Of a stretch of 5,863 bases of DNA, positions 1 to 5,819 are shown piece by piece (the first letter of the stretch is position 1; each line of letters opens with the position of its first letter). The translations under genes were made by a program, and so were the position numbers. The stretch lies in assembly GCA_964384625.1 (NCBI GenBank), contig CAYLNH010000363.1, forward strand, positions 1-5,863. Direction: 5' to 3'. The notes beneath the pieces are model-generated. The model searched no databases. It was not told where the DNA came from and worked only from the letters and a program-made list of their open reading frames with translations. This DNA is from CAYLNH01 sp964384625. Lineage in GTDB: Bacteria > Verrucomicrobiota > Lentisphaeria > JABSQK01.

Positions 1-214
1 GTTCAAAAGCTCAACGGCGGGCGTCGAATCCAACTGAATTTTGGCACAATAGCAATCCCGAAACGGGCGCCGCAGAGGATAAGGGATAGGCGGAATACAG
101 CTCAGGCTCGACGCCGGGGGGCGTCGGATCTGGGCTGGTTCCTTTTCGGGAAGTAAGGAGCCGGAGTCGGGTGGAACCGCCTCCCACATTGCGGGAAGCA
201 AGGATCGGTATTCA
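1..214. other. Left-edge region without a supported gene
   Basis: No gene is supported here. On the plus strand, frame 1 is open from the left edge to a TAA at 154-156, and the frame of the following DUF1573 gene is open from 83 onward but has no ATG, GTG or TTG before 215. On the minus strand, a frame with an ATG at 187-189 stays open for 63 codons to the left edge. It is proline-rich, lacks a Shine-Dalgarno site, and its third-position GC (about 63%) looks lower than in the clear genes. None of these resembles a family I know. No signal peptide, tRNA, convincing promoter or terminator is visible. Confidence 0.5.
200..204 (+). promoter_or_regulatory. Ribosome binding site deciding the TTG start at 215
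   Basis: AAGGA lies ten bases before the TTG at 215. This spacing is at the long end of what works. The next in-frame candidate, ATG at 245, has a GGGGGAG run directly abutting it, which leaves no spacing. That favours the TTG. Confidence 0.45.
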
Positions 215-835
215 TTGTCGCCGGCGTCGCTGGATCTGGGGGAGATGATAGAGGGCGAGTCGCGGCGGATCGAGGTGCAACTCAACCGGCCGGAGAATAC
301 GAAGATCCGGATCGCCGGCATCAAGACCTCCTGTCCCTGTCTGCAGTTCGAGCCGCGGAAGTTCATCGTAGAGCCGCACGAGGACTGCACCATCGTCTTC
401 AACCTGCACACACTGACGATGCACGGTGACGAAACCAAGAAATTCTATGTCGAGTTGATGGCGCCGAAGAAACTGGTGCTCACGGGCGAGATCAGGGCGA
501 CCGTCAAACGCGTACCGGCGAAGTTGGCGGTCCAGCCGCAGGCTTTCCACCTGGGCGCCGTGCGCGGCCGCACGCGCGAGGCCGTAAAGCTCTATAATCT
601 GACCAAGCGGGATCTTCCGCTCGAGCCGCCGGTCTGCAAGATTCCGGGTGCATTGGTATTCTACGGCGATGATGCCAAGCACATTCCGGCCGGCGAGTAC
701 GTCGAGGTCGTTCTTGTCGTTGACGCCGACAAGCTCGAGACCGCCGGCCCACTCAAAAGCACAGTCGAGATCAAGACCGGCCAGCCGGCACACGCATTGG
801 TGGCGATCCCCGTCGACGGCACGGTGCAGAAATAG
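215..835 (+). CDS. DUF1573 / HYDIN-ASH-like beta-sandwich protein
   Basis: Encodes 206 residues from a TTG start. Residues about 3-95 form a DUF1573-like immunoglobulin-type unit: an opening strand ASLDLGEMIEGE (4-15), then TSCPC (38-42), the usual SCGC-like cysteine motif, then a proline/glycine-poor strand pattern ending near TGEIRATV. Residues about 104-204 look like a second, degenerate unit that begins LAVQPQAFHLGAV and lacks the paired cysteines. Members are common in Bacteroidota and PVC bacteria, are usually exported, and have no known enzymatic activity; a structural or binding role is inferred. Here no signal peptide or lipobox precedes the domain. The frame stays open back to 83 but has no standard start there, so the true 5' end may be different or lost. 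The gene converges on the FHA gene, with 33 bases between stops. The family call is fairly sure; the start is not. Confidence 0.72.
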   Translation: MSPASLDLGEMIEGESRRIEVQLNRPENTKIRIAGIKTSCPCLQFEPRKFIVEPHEDCTIVFNLHTLTMHGDETKKFYVELMAPKKLVLTGEIRATVKRVPAKLAVQPQAFHLGAVRGRTREAVKLYNLTKRDLPLEPPVCKIPGALVFYGDDAKHIPAGEYVEVVLVVDADKLETAGPLKSTVEIKTGQPAHALVAIPVDGTVQK

Positions 836-856
836 TCATACGCAATCGTCCGGAAC

Positions 857-870
857 AGAGCCGGGGCTCT
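857..870. terminator. Possible weak bidirectional hairpin between convergent genes
   Basis: AGAGCC-GG-GGCTCT is a perfect inverted repeat that can fold with five base pairs and a CGGG loop. It lies in the short spacer between the two convergent stops and overlaps the FHA stop codon. Neither side has a T-tract, so it is not a standard intrinsic terminator. Its position is the main support. Confidence 0.25.
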
Positions 871-1399
871 ACGGCAGGTCGCCGTCGTGCTTGGTCGGCG
901 GCGGGTGTGTTTTGCCCTTCGGCTTGTGCCGGGCTTCGTCAACCAGTTCCGACATGAGCGACTTGAAGTCGCGGTTGCGCAGTTCCTCGTTGACCTCGGT
1001 CATCGCATCCGACAGGTCCTTGTCGCCGTCGACGACAATGGCGCGTTTCTTCAGTTCTTCCTGTTTGGCGCGAATCCGTTCCTCGTTTTTCGCTTCCGGG
1101 GAATCGGGATCGATGAACTCGAATTCGACCTGGCTGCAGACGCGGATCTTGTCGTGGTGGTTGAGGCGGGTCTCGGAGAAGATCTGTTTGCCGTTGACGT
1201 AGGTGCCGTTGCGCGAGCTGAAATCCGTCAAGGTGACGACGCCGTCTTCGTAGAGCCGGAAGCCGCAGTGATTGCGGCTGATGCCGTCGTATTTGTCAAT
1301 GCAGATATCTGATTCGGGGTCGCGGCCGATCGCCAACTCTTTGCGATCGAGCGGGATCTCCGTCTCGTGTTTGTGATTGATCCGTCTTAAGAACGACAT
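869..1399 (-). CDS. FHA-domain protein (phosphothreonine-binding)
   Basis: Encodes 176 residues. A forkhead-associated domain spans about residues 3-96 and has all the hallmark positions: G25-R26, the SRNH motif (S41, R42, H44), and N64-G65 inside SSRNGTYVNG. These residues bind phosphothreonine peptides, so the domain should be functional. After residue 100 comes a charged, probably helical or coiled-coil segment (about 104-155, rich in E, K and R), then a basic, proline-containing tail. There is no membrane segment or signal peptide, so it is probably a cytoplasmic adaptor read by a Ser/Thr kinase; no kinase is in the window. The ATG start is supported by GGAG at 1410-1413, ten bases upstream. 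It lies 55 bases downstream of aroA on the same strand and is probably co-transcribed. The partner is unknown. Confidence 0.88.
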   Translation of the reverse strand: MSFLRRINHKHETEIPLDRKELAIGRDPESDICIDKYDGISRNHCGFRLYEDGVVTLTDFSSRNGTYVNGKQIFSETRLNHHDKIRVCSQVEFEFIDPDSPEAKNEERIRAKQEELKKRAIVVDGDKDLSDAMTEVNEELRNRDFKSLMSELVDEARHKPKGKTHPPPTKHDGDLP

Positions 1400-1422
1400 G
1401 CTGTTCCAACTCCATTTACCTT

Positions 1423-1440
1423 TCCCAAGGCAACTTGGGA
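1423..1440. other. Perfect 7-bp hairpin in the aroA-FHA spacer
   Basis: TCCCAAG-GCAA-CTTGGGA forms a 7-bp stem with a 4-base loop, which can extend by a G-T pair and an A-T pair (1421-1442). It sits between the aroA stop and the FHA ribosome binding site. On the transcribed minus strand it is followed by AAAGG and not by a T-run, so it does not look like an intrinsic terminator. It could instead tune mRNA stability or the output of the downstream gene. The plus-strand loop is a GNRA tetraloop, but the likely transcript is the minus strand, where the loop is TTGC. Confidence 0.45.
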
Positions 1441-1454
1441 GAAGAATAGACGAG

Positions 1455-2732
1455 TCAATCGCTCAGTGCAAGGTCGCCGCCGAGATTCTGGACGGTTTTC
1501 ACGAAGGCGGGGAAGGTGACGGCGGCGGCTTCGGCGGTCGCGACCCGGGTCTCACCGTCAATCAGCGTGCCGGCCAGCGCCAGCGCCATCACCACCCGAT
1601 GGTCGTGGTGCCCGTTCACCGCGGCGCCGGTCAGTCTGCTCTCGCGAATGACCAGGCCGTCGGGCAGTTCCGCGATGTCCGCCCCGAGCTTGCCGAGCTC
1701 GGCACACATGACGGCGATCCGGTCGGTTTCCTTGATGCGCGCCTGCGGGACGTTGACCAGCCGGGTCTCGCCGCGGGCGAAGCATGCTGCAGTCGCCATC
1801 ATCGGCAGTGCGTCCGGCGTGTTGTTGAGGTCGAGTTCGCAGCCGTTCAAGACGCCGGGCCGGCAGTGGACAGCGTTGTCTGCGGTGGTGATGTCGGCGC
1901 CCATGGCCCGCAGGTAGTCGATCACCGCCTTGTCCGGCTGGGAGTCGTTCAGGTCCAGGCCGCGGCAGACGATGTTGTTGTCGCCGAGAACGCCCATGGC
2001 CAGGAAGAACGTGGCCGTCGAGAAATCGGCGGGGACCCGTCGTGAGAACGGCTGCAGGCACTGGCCGCCGGGCACGTGAAAGCGGGACCAGTCGGCGTTC
2101 TTCTCGACGCGCAAGCCGATAAAGTCGAGCCAGTCCAGGGTGATGCCGACATACGGCTTCTCGTGCAGCAGCGGGACCGCGATGTCGCTGTCGCCGGGGG
2201 CCAGCGGGCAGGCCAGCAGCAGGCTGGTCAGGTACTGGCTCGTCTTGCATTCCAGGCTGGTGCTGCCGCCTTGCAGACGACCGCGGATGCGGTAGGGCGC
2301 ACACCCGGTGCCGTTGACCGATTCGATATCGGCGCCCAGGTCGTTCAGGGCATCCGCCAGCGCCTGGCTCGGGCGGGATTGGATCTGGCTGTCGCCGGTG
2401 ATCACGGCTTCACCGGTGCGCAGCAGCGCCAGGGAACCCATGGCTACCCGCAGGGTCGTGCCGGAATTGCCGACATCCAGGACCTCCGACGGGGCGCTGA
2501 AATCCGTGCCGATGCCGCGGATGTGCCAGGCGTCGGGGCCCTGGTCGAACGCCGCGCCCAAAGCGGAGTAGACGCGGACGGCGGCCTCGGTGTCGGCCGA
2601 GGCCAGCGGGGCTTCGAGGGTGCTCTCGCCGGCGGCGAGCGCGGCCAGGAGGACGCCGCGGATTGTGTGCGACTTCGATCCCGGGATGTCGACGGCGCCC
2701 GACAGGGTGGATTGGCGGCTGATCAGTTGCAT
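1455..2732 (-). CDS. aroA: 3-phosphoshikimate 1-carboxyvinyltransferase (EPSP synthase)
   Basis: Encodes 425 residues, the usual full length. The enzyme joins phosphoenolpyruvate to shikimate-3-phosphate, the sixth step of the shikimate route to aromatic amino acids, in the cytoplasm. Visible family motifs in order: PGSKSHTIR (17-25, with K20, S21, R25), LDVGNSGTTLR (85-95), the PEP-region arginine R120, KTSQYLTS (163-170), a catalytic aspartate in NNTPDALPMM (D307), KETDRI (K334, R338), and HDHR (R379). The glycine at residue 91 matches E. coli Gly96, the position that is alanine in glyphosate-tolerant class II enzymes. E. coli Lys411 is replaced by Val405 in the VTFP motif; class II enzymes also lack that lysine, as I recall them. 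The ATG start has a GGAG about 13 bases upstream (2746-2749). The gene is divergent from the one at 2811 and is followed by the FHA gene. Identity is very sure. Confidence 0.96.
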   Translation of the reverse strand: MQLISRQSTLSGAVDIPGSKSHTIRGVLLAALAAGESTLEAPLASADTEAAVRVYSALGAAFDQGPDAWHIRGIGTDFSAPSEVLDVGNSGTTLRVAMGSLALLRTGEAVITGDSQIQSRPSQALADALNDLGADIESVNGTGCAPYRIRGRLQGGSTSLECKTSQYLTSLLLACPLAPGDSDIAVPLLHEKPYVGITLDWLDFIGLRVEKNADWSRFHVPGGQCLQPFSRRVPADFSTATFFLAMGVLGDNNIVCRGLDLNDSQPDKAVIDYLRAMGADITTADNAVHCRPGVLNGCELDLNNTPDALPMMATAACFARGETRLVNVPQARIKETDRIAVMCAELGKLGADIAELPDGLVIRESRLTGAAVNGHHDHRVVMALALAGTLIDGETRVATAEAAAVTFPAFVKTVQNLGGDLALSD

Positions 2733-2810
2733 GAGGGCGGATCGTCTCCAAGTTGATTTTGCGGGCTAATAGACTACTGTCCAGGCGGAACGCAAACACG
2801 GGAAACCACC
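2733..2810. promoter_or_regulatory. Divergent intergenic region expected to hold promoters for aroA and the 2811 gene
   Basis: This 78-base spacer separates two start codons that face away from each other, so it should contain promoters for both. The boxes are weak. Rightward, TTGATT (2753-2758) and TACTGT (2775-2780) are 16 bases apart. Leftward, minus-strand TTGCGT precedes TATTAG by 18 bases. Neither pair is close to consensus. I see no clear operator palindrome or riboswitch. The role is inferred mainly from gene orientation. Confidence 0.4.
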
Positions 2811-3389
2811 ATGGCAGACCGCTGCCGACAACAGCCCAAACCAATGCCGGACCTGCCCGTTTCGTGGTCCTTCGGCCGCGGCTCGCGGGCGACGCTTGTC
2901 GGACTCATGCCGGACGGCATCGGGGTGCGCCCGCAGCCGGACGTCGAGGTCGTCCTGCGCCTGCCGCACCGGAACCTCTTTGCCGCCGAGTGTCAGGAGG
3001 CGTTCCACGTCAACCGCTCTCGCGGACTTCAGGTGGACGGGAACGGCCGCTACGGCAGGTTCTGTCTGCAGTGTGCCCGGGTCGGGGACGTTCTGACGCT
3101 GGAGTATGCCGACGATCTGGTTGAGCCCGCCGAACGCTGTCTGCGCCTGGGGCAGGCCGACAGGAACGGGGAGTTGACGGACGAGGGTCCGTTGCTGTGG
3201 CGGAAGGCCGGCCGCCGGGTTGTCGGCTGTCGGTTTGTCTGCGCCTCCGGCCGAGACGGCCGCAAGACGGACGCCTACGGTGTGCAGGTGGATTTCGATT
3301 CGTCGAAGCAGTTCGGCATCAAGCTGGTGACAGCCGTTGCCGGGACGCCGAAACGGCTGAAGGACCTCCTTGCGAAAGCGCTGGGGTAG
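2811..3389 (+). CDS. Unrecognised 192-residue protein with CxxC and CxxxC pairs
   Basis: I do not recognise this protein. It has no signal peptide or hydrophobic membrane segment, so it is probably cytoplasmic. The composition alternates short hydrophobic strands with charged turns, suggesting a beta-rich fold (for example residues 27-50 and 82-100), followed by a lysine-rich helical C-terminus (about 178-192). It has seven cysteines, including C85-LQ-C88 and C140-RFV-C144, which could bind metal or form disulfides, though the spacing fits no zinc module I know. PilZ was considered because of the RGSR segment near residue 23, but its second motif (D/N-x-S-x-x-G) is missing. The coding strand is supported by strong third-position GC bias. 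The start ATG has a weak GGGAAA five bases upstream; Met12 is an alternative. It is divergent from aroA and upstream of the URO-D gene. Confidence 0.7.
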   Translation: MADRCRQQPKPMPDLPVSWSFGRGSRATLVGLMPDGIGVRPQPDVEVVLRLPHRNLFAAECQEAFHVNRSRGLQVDGNGRYGRFCLQCARVGDVLTLEYADDLVEPAERCLRLGQADRNGELTDEGPLLWRKAGRRVVGCRFVCASGRDGRKTDAYGVQVDFDSSKQFGIKLVTAVAGTPKRLKDLLAKALG

Positions 3390-3421
3390 GGGGCAGCAGC
3401 GGTCCGCCGGGATGGGGTTGC

Positions 3422-3441
3422 CGGCGACGGAATTGTCGCCG
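3422..3441. terminator. GC-rich hairpin after the 2811-3389 gene
   Basis: CGGCGAC-GGAATT-GTCGCCG is a perfect 7-bp inverted repeat with a 6-base loop, starting 33 bases after the stop codon. No T-tract follows, so intrinsic termination is doubtful. The rest of the 169-base spacer is GC-rich, with a CCGGGCCCGG palindrome at 3462-3471 and a GGCAGC/GCTGCC inverted repeat at 3485-3510. No strong promoter is obvious; TTGAAG (3493-3498) with TACGTT (3515-3520) is only a poor match. Confidence 0.25.
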
Positions 3442-3544
3442 CCCGGGATTGCGGGCAGCGGCCGGGCCCGGGCGAGACACCCGCGGCAGCCATTGAAGTT
3501 CGCAGCTGCCAGACTACGTTGCGTGCTGTGCACCGAATATCTGC

Positions 3545-3550
3545 AAAGGA
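3545..3550 (+). promoter_or_regulatory. Ribosome binding site deciding the URO-D-family start
   Basis: AAAGGA ends eight bases before the ATG at 3559, which is ideal spacing. It rules out the ATG at 3550, which overlaps it, and the much earlier ATG at 3370, which would overlap the preceding gene. Confidence 0.7.
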
Positions 3551-3558
3551 TGCTTACC

Positions 3559-4680
3559 ATGGACATTACCCCCTGTCGCGAGAAATGGCCCGCTGCGATG
3601 ACGGACCGGGAACGCTTTAATAACCAGATGCACTACAAACCGATCGACCGCTGCTTCAACATGGAGTTCGGCTACTGGCAGGAGAATTTCGAGACCTGGT
3701 CGGGGTTCCTCGAGAACGGCATCAAGAACAACGCGCAGGCCGATCGCTTTTTCAATTTCGACCGCCTGGGCGGCTGCGGGCCGGCGTGGATTCTGCCGCC
3801 GTTTGAAACCAAGGTGTTGGAGGAGAAGGAAACCACGCGCATCGAGATCAACGGGAACGGTCTGATTTGCGAAGTGCCGAAAGACGGCCACAGCACGATC
3901 CCGCATTTTCTCGGCTCCACAATTGTCACCATGGACGACTGGAAGGCGGCGAAGACGGAGCACTTCGACCCGGGCCACCCCGGCCGCAAACCGGACCTTG
4001 ACGCCCTCAAACAGCGGCTGCCGGACGAGCGCGATTTTCCGGCCGGCGTCAACTGCGGGTCAATGATCGGCCGGATCCGGGACCTGCTCACTGCCGAGGG
4101 CCTGGCCTACGCGATCTACGACTACCCGGGCATGGTCGAGGACATGGTCGAGACCGCCTGTGTGCTGGTCGAGAACTATCTGGACGCGGTGCTGCCGCAT
4201 ATCCAGTTCGACTACGCCAGCGGCTGGGAGGATATCTGCTTCAAGAACGGCCCGCTGGTTTCGGTTAAATGGTTCAACGATGTGGTCGTCCCGCGCTACA
4301 AGCGCATCAGCGGGAAACTCCATGCCCACGGCATCGACATCTGGTATACGGACTGCGACGGCGACGTGCGGCCGATCCTGGACGGCTTCATGGAGGGCGG
4401 GATCAACTGCCTGTTTCCCTTCGAGGTCCAGTGTTGTGCCCACCCGGGTGAATTGCTGGATCAATACGGCAAGGACTTGCGGATCATGGGCGGCTTCGAC
4501 AAGACGCAGATGGCGAAGGGGCCGGATGCGATCAAGGCCTACATGGAATCGCTGGCGCCGTATGTCGAGCGCGGCGGCTACATCCCGTTCTGTGATCACC
4601 GCTGTCCGCCGGATGTCTCCTGGGAGGACTACATCTACTACCTCGACCTGAAACAGGAGATGTTCGGGCAGCTCGAATAG
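3559..4680 (+). CDS. Uroporphyrinogen-decarboxylase-family protein, not HemE
   Basis: Encodes 373 residues from the ATG served by AAAGGA at 3545-3550. The ATG at 3598 (MTDRERF) is a possible shorter start, since relatives often begin near there. The C-terminal half has the layout of the URO-D TIM-barrel superfamily, especially the uncharacterised type expanded in PVC bacteria: GWEDICFKNGP (222-232), DGDVRPILDGFMEGGINCLFPFE (near 267-289), GGFDK (311-315), GGYIPFCDHRCPPDVSW (339-355). The HemE signature RQAGR and its catalytic context are absent, so heme synthesis is unlikely. Superfamily relatives include corrinoid methyltransferases such as MtaA and CmuA, which bind zinc through His/Cys. Possible ligands here are C266, C345, H347 and C349, but this is inference. 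No corrinoid protein is nearby. The substrate is unknown; the superfamily is sure. Confidence 0.9.
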   Translation: MDITPCREKWPAAMTDRERFNNQMHYKPIDRCFNMEFGYWQENFETWSGFLENGIKNNAQADRFFNFDRLGGCGPAWILPPFETKVLEEKETTRIEINGNGLICEVPKDGHSTIPHFLGSTIVTMDDWKAAKTEHFDPGHPGRKPDLDALKQRLPDERDFPAGVNCGSMIGRIRDLLTAEGLAYAIYDYPGMVEDMVETACVLVENYLDAVLPHIQFDYASGWEDICFKNGPLVSVKWFNDVVVPRYKRISGKLHAHGIDIWYTDCDGDVRPILDGFMEGGINCLFPFEVQCCAHPGELLDQYGKDLRIMGGFDKTQMAKGPDAIKAYMESLAPYVERGGYIPFCDHRCPPDVSWEDYIYYLDLKQEMFGQLE

Positions 4681-4727
4681 TGCAGTGTATGTGGTAAACA
4701 GTGGACAGGGAGTCGTATCGTCCCGTC

Positions 4728-4754
4728 CAGTCGACTGCAATCGACTGCAGTCGA
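4728..4754. repeat. Overlapping palindromes built on a 10-base repeat
   Basis: TCGACTGCA occurs at 4731-4739 and again at 4741-4749, followed by TCGA at 4751-4754, giving a 10-base period. Two perfect palindromes result: CAGTCGACTG (4728-4737) and TCGACTGCAGTCGA (4741-4754). As RNA or single strand, TCGACTGCA pairs with TGCAGTCGA (4746-4754) as a 9-bp hairpin with a 6-base loop; a competing 7-bp hairpin pairs 4728-4734 with 4741-4747. The block lies 48 bases after the URO-D stop and 44 bases before the end of the convergent phosphoesterase gene. A bidirectional terminator or a protein-binding site is possible, but there is no T-tract. Confidence 0.6.
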
Positions 4755-4797
4755 GATTCCTGCCCCATCCTTCGTCCACGATGAACGAAACACCACC

Positions 4798-5592
4798 CTA
4801 CAGTTCGATCGGGGCGGTGCCGCGGTGGGTCCACCGGAGTTCGTCGCTGATCTCGTTGGCGTGGACGTGGACAACGCGATAGCCGCCGTAGTTGACGGCG
4901 ATCCAGTCCTTGTGGTCGTAGCCGAAGCAGGTGTTGAAATTCCAGTTCAGCGACGGCGTGGTGATGTGCCACGTGCCCTGGTATTCGAAGGCTTCATTGA
5001 TGTGCGTGTGGCCGTAGAAGGCGGCGTCCACCTGAAATTCGCGACAGAGTTCGTACATCAGGTCGGTGTGGTCGACGGTCAGGCGGAAAGCCGGGTACAT
5101 GGGGCTGCCGGGCTGCAGCGGCGGCACATGGGCGAAGATGAAGACGTTGCGGAAGCCCGGCTCGCGTTCGGCGGCCTGCTGCAGTACGCCGCGCAGCCAT
5201 TCCGCCTGCTGCTCGTCGATCTCGCCGTGGTGCGCGTGAAAGTCATCCGCCGCGGGTGACGCATTGAACAGGCCGACGAACAGGCAGTCGCCGTATTCGA
5301 AGCTGTAGTAGAGAGCGCCGAAAGCGTCCTGAAAATCGCGCAGGCGGCGGGCGTCATGGTTGCCGGCGACGACGTGGTAGGGGAGGTTGCAGCTTCCGAG
5401 TTCGTGCTTGAATTCGGCCAGGGATCCCGGCCAGTCGACATCGCCGAGCAGGAGGAGAAAGTTGATCTTCTCGTCGTTTTTCAGACCCTCGAGCGCGCGG
5501 CTGAGCTTCTCCCGCCCATCGAGCTCGTTGAGATGGAGATCCGTCAGAATCGCAAAACTGAACAGGGGTGATGGTGTTTTGTCGTCGGCCAC
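4798..5592 (-). CDS. Calcineurin-like metallophosphoesterase
   Basis: Encodes 264 residues from a GTG start, the first usable start in the frame; the ribosome binding site is weak (GGA nine bases upstream). The five metallophosphatase blocks appear in order: DLH (D18, H20), GDVD (D51), GNHD (N78, H79), FAHVPP (H155) and GHTH (H195, H197). These place two metal ions for phosphoester hydrolysis, so the enzyme should be active. Order and size resemble the CpdA/Icc group of cyclic-nucleotide and related phosphodiesterases, but this fold covers many substrates and I cannot name one. There is no signal peptide or membrane helix, so a cytoplasmic location is likely. After GHTH a C-terminal segment (about 205-264) with TTPSLNWNFN continues the sandwich. 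The gene converges on the URO-D gene and begins 227 bases downstream of the putative intron end. Confidence 0.93.
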   Translation of the reverse strand: MADDKTPSPLFSFAILTDLHLNELDGREKLSRALEGLKNDEKINFLLLLGDVDWPGSLAEFKHELGSCNLPYHVVAGNHDARRLRDFQDAFGALYYSFEYGDCLFVGLFNASPAADDFHAHHGEIDEQQAEWLRGVLQQAAEREPGFRNVFIFAHVPPLQPGSPMYPAFRLTVDHTDLMYELCREFQVDAAFYGHTHINEAFEYQGTWHITTPSLNWNFNTCFGYDHKDWIAVNYGGYRVVHVHANEISDELRWTHRGTAPIEL

Positions 5593-5819
5593 AGCAATAG
5601 GTCCAGATAACCGGGTTACAAATCAGAGCCCATACTCTAAGCAGGGGCCGGCGATTTGCAAGACAGGAAGACGGTCAGGGGCGCATGTCAGTTTTGTAGG
5701 TCATCCCTTGGCGTTGGCAAGAGCCGCACCATAGCGCCAGAACGTTCACCAGTCCAGCCACCGGCGGGCTTGTGGGCGTATGTGATGTCTGTCGCCGGTT
5801 GGCGACTCGCTAGAGCATT
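5593..5819. other. Non-coding stretch upstream of the phosphoesterase, next to the intron end
   Basis: No supported gene. If the adjacent group II intron call is right, this is its 3' exon. A GTCGCC-GGTT-GGCGAC hairpin (5791-5806) lies 13 bases from the proposed splice junction. A weak minus-strand promoter for the phosphoesterase can be drawn from TTGCAA (5656-5661) and TAGAGT (complement of 5634-5639), 16 bases apart, each four of six to consensus. A minus-strand open frame runs from the intron end to a TGA at 5688-5690 but resembles nothing known to me. Confidence 0.45.
5634..5661 (-). promoter_or_regulatory. Weak candidate promoter for the phosphoesterase
   Basis: On the minus strand TTGCAA and TAGAGT are 16 bases apart, each matching four of six consensus bases, and end 41 bases before the GTG start. 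An AGAG/CTCT inverted repeat overlaps the -10 box. The match is weak and could be chance. Confidence 0.2.

Noticed and set aside
42..56. TGGCAC resembling a sigma-54 -24 element
   Set aside because: The GC of the -12 element is nine bases from the GG where twelve are expected, and the TTGCA part is missing.
212..793. Minus-strand 193-codon frame opposite the DUF1573 gene
   Set aside because: The plus-strand product shows the DUF1573 TSCPC motif and strand pattern, while the minus product resembles nothing and has shadow-like composition.
887..1312. Plus-strand frame opposite the FHA gene
   Set aside because: The opposite strand encodes a complete FHA domain; this product is a repetitive V/A/F-rich shadow.
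1377..2756. Several plus-strand frames (1377-2045, 2076-2756) opposite aroA
   Set aside because: They are antisense to a gene with every EPSP synthase motif; long antisense frames are expected in GC-rich coding DNA.
3370..3558. 63-residue N-terminal extension of the URO-D-family protein
   Set aside because: It would overlap the preceding gene, it is R/G/A-rich with no homology-like pattern, and a good AAAGGA site serves the ATG at 3559.
2766..3566. Long minus-strand frame of 266 codons opposite the 2811-3389 gene
   Set aside because: Its protein is low in complexity and rich in A, R and P, it has no family motif, and third-position GC favours the plus-strand gene. It also would overlap the URO-D gene start and the aroA upstream region.
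4771..4789. TTCGT/ACGAA inverted repeat before the phosphoesterase end
   Set aside because: Only five base pairs with a nine-base loop; expected by chance at this length.
4825..5259. Plus-strand frame opposite the phosphoesterase
   Set aside because: The minus strand carries all metallophosphatase metal-binding motifs.
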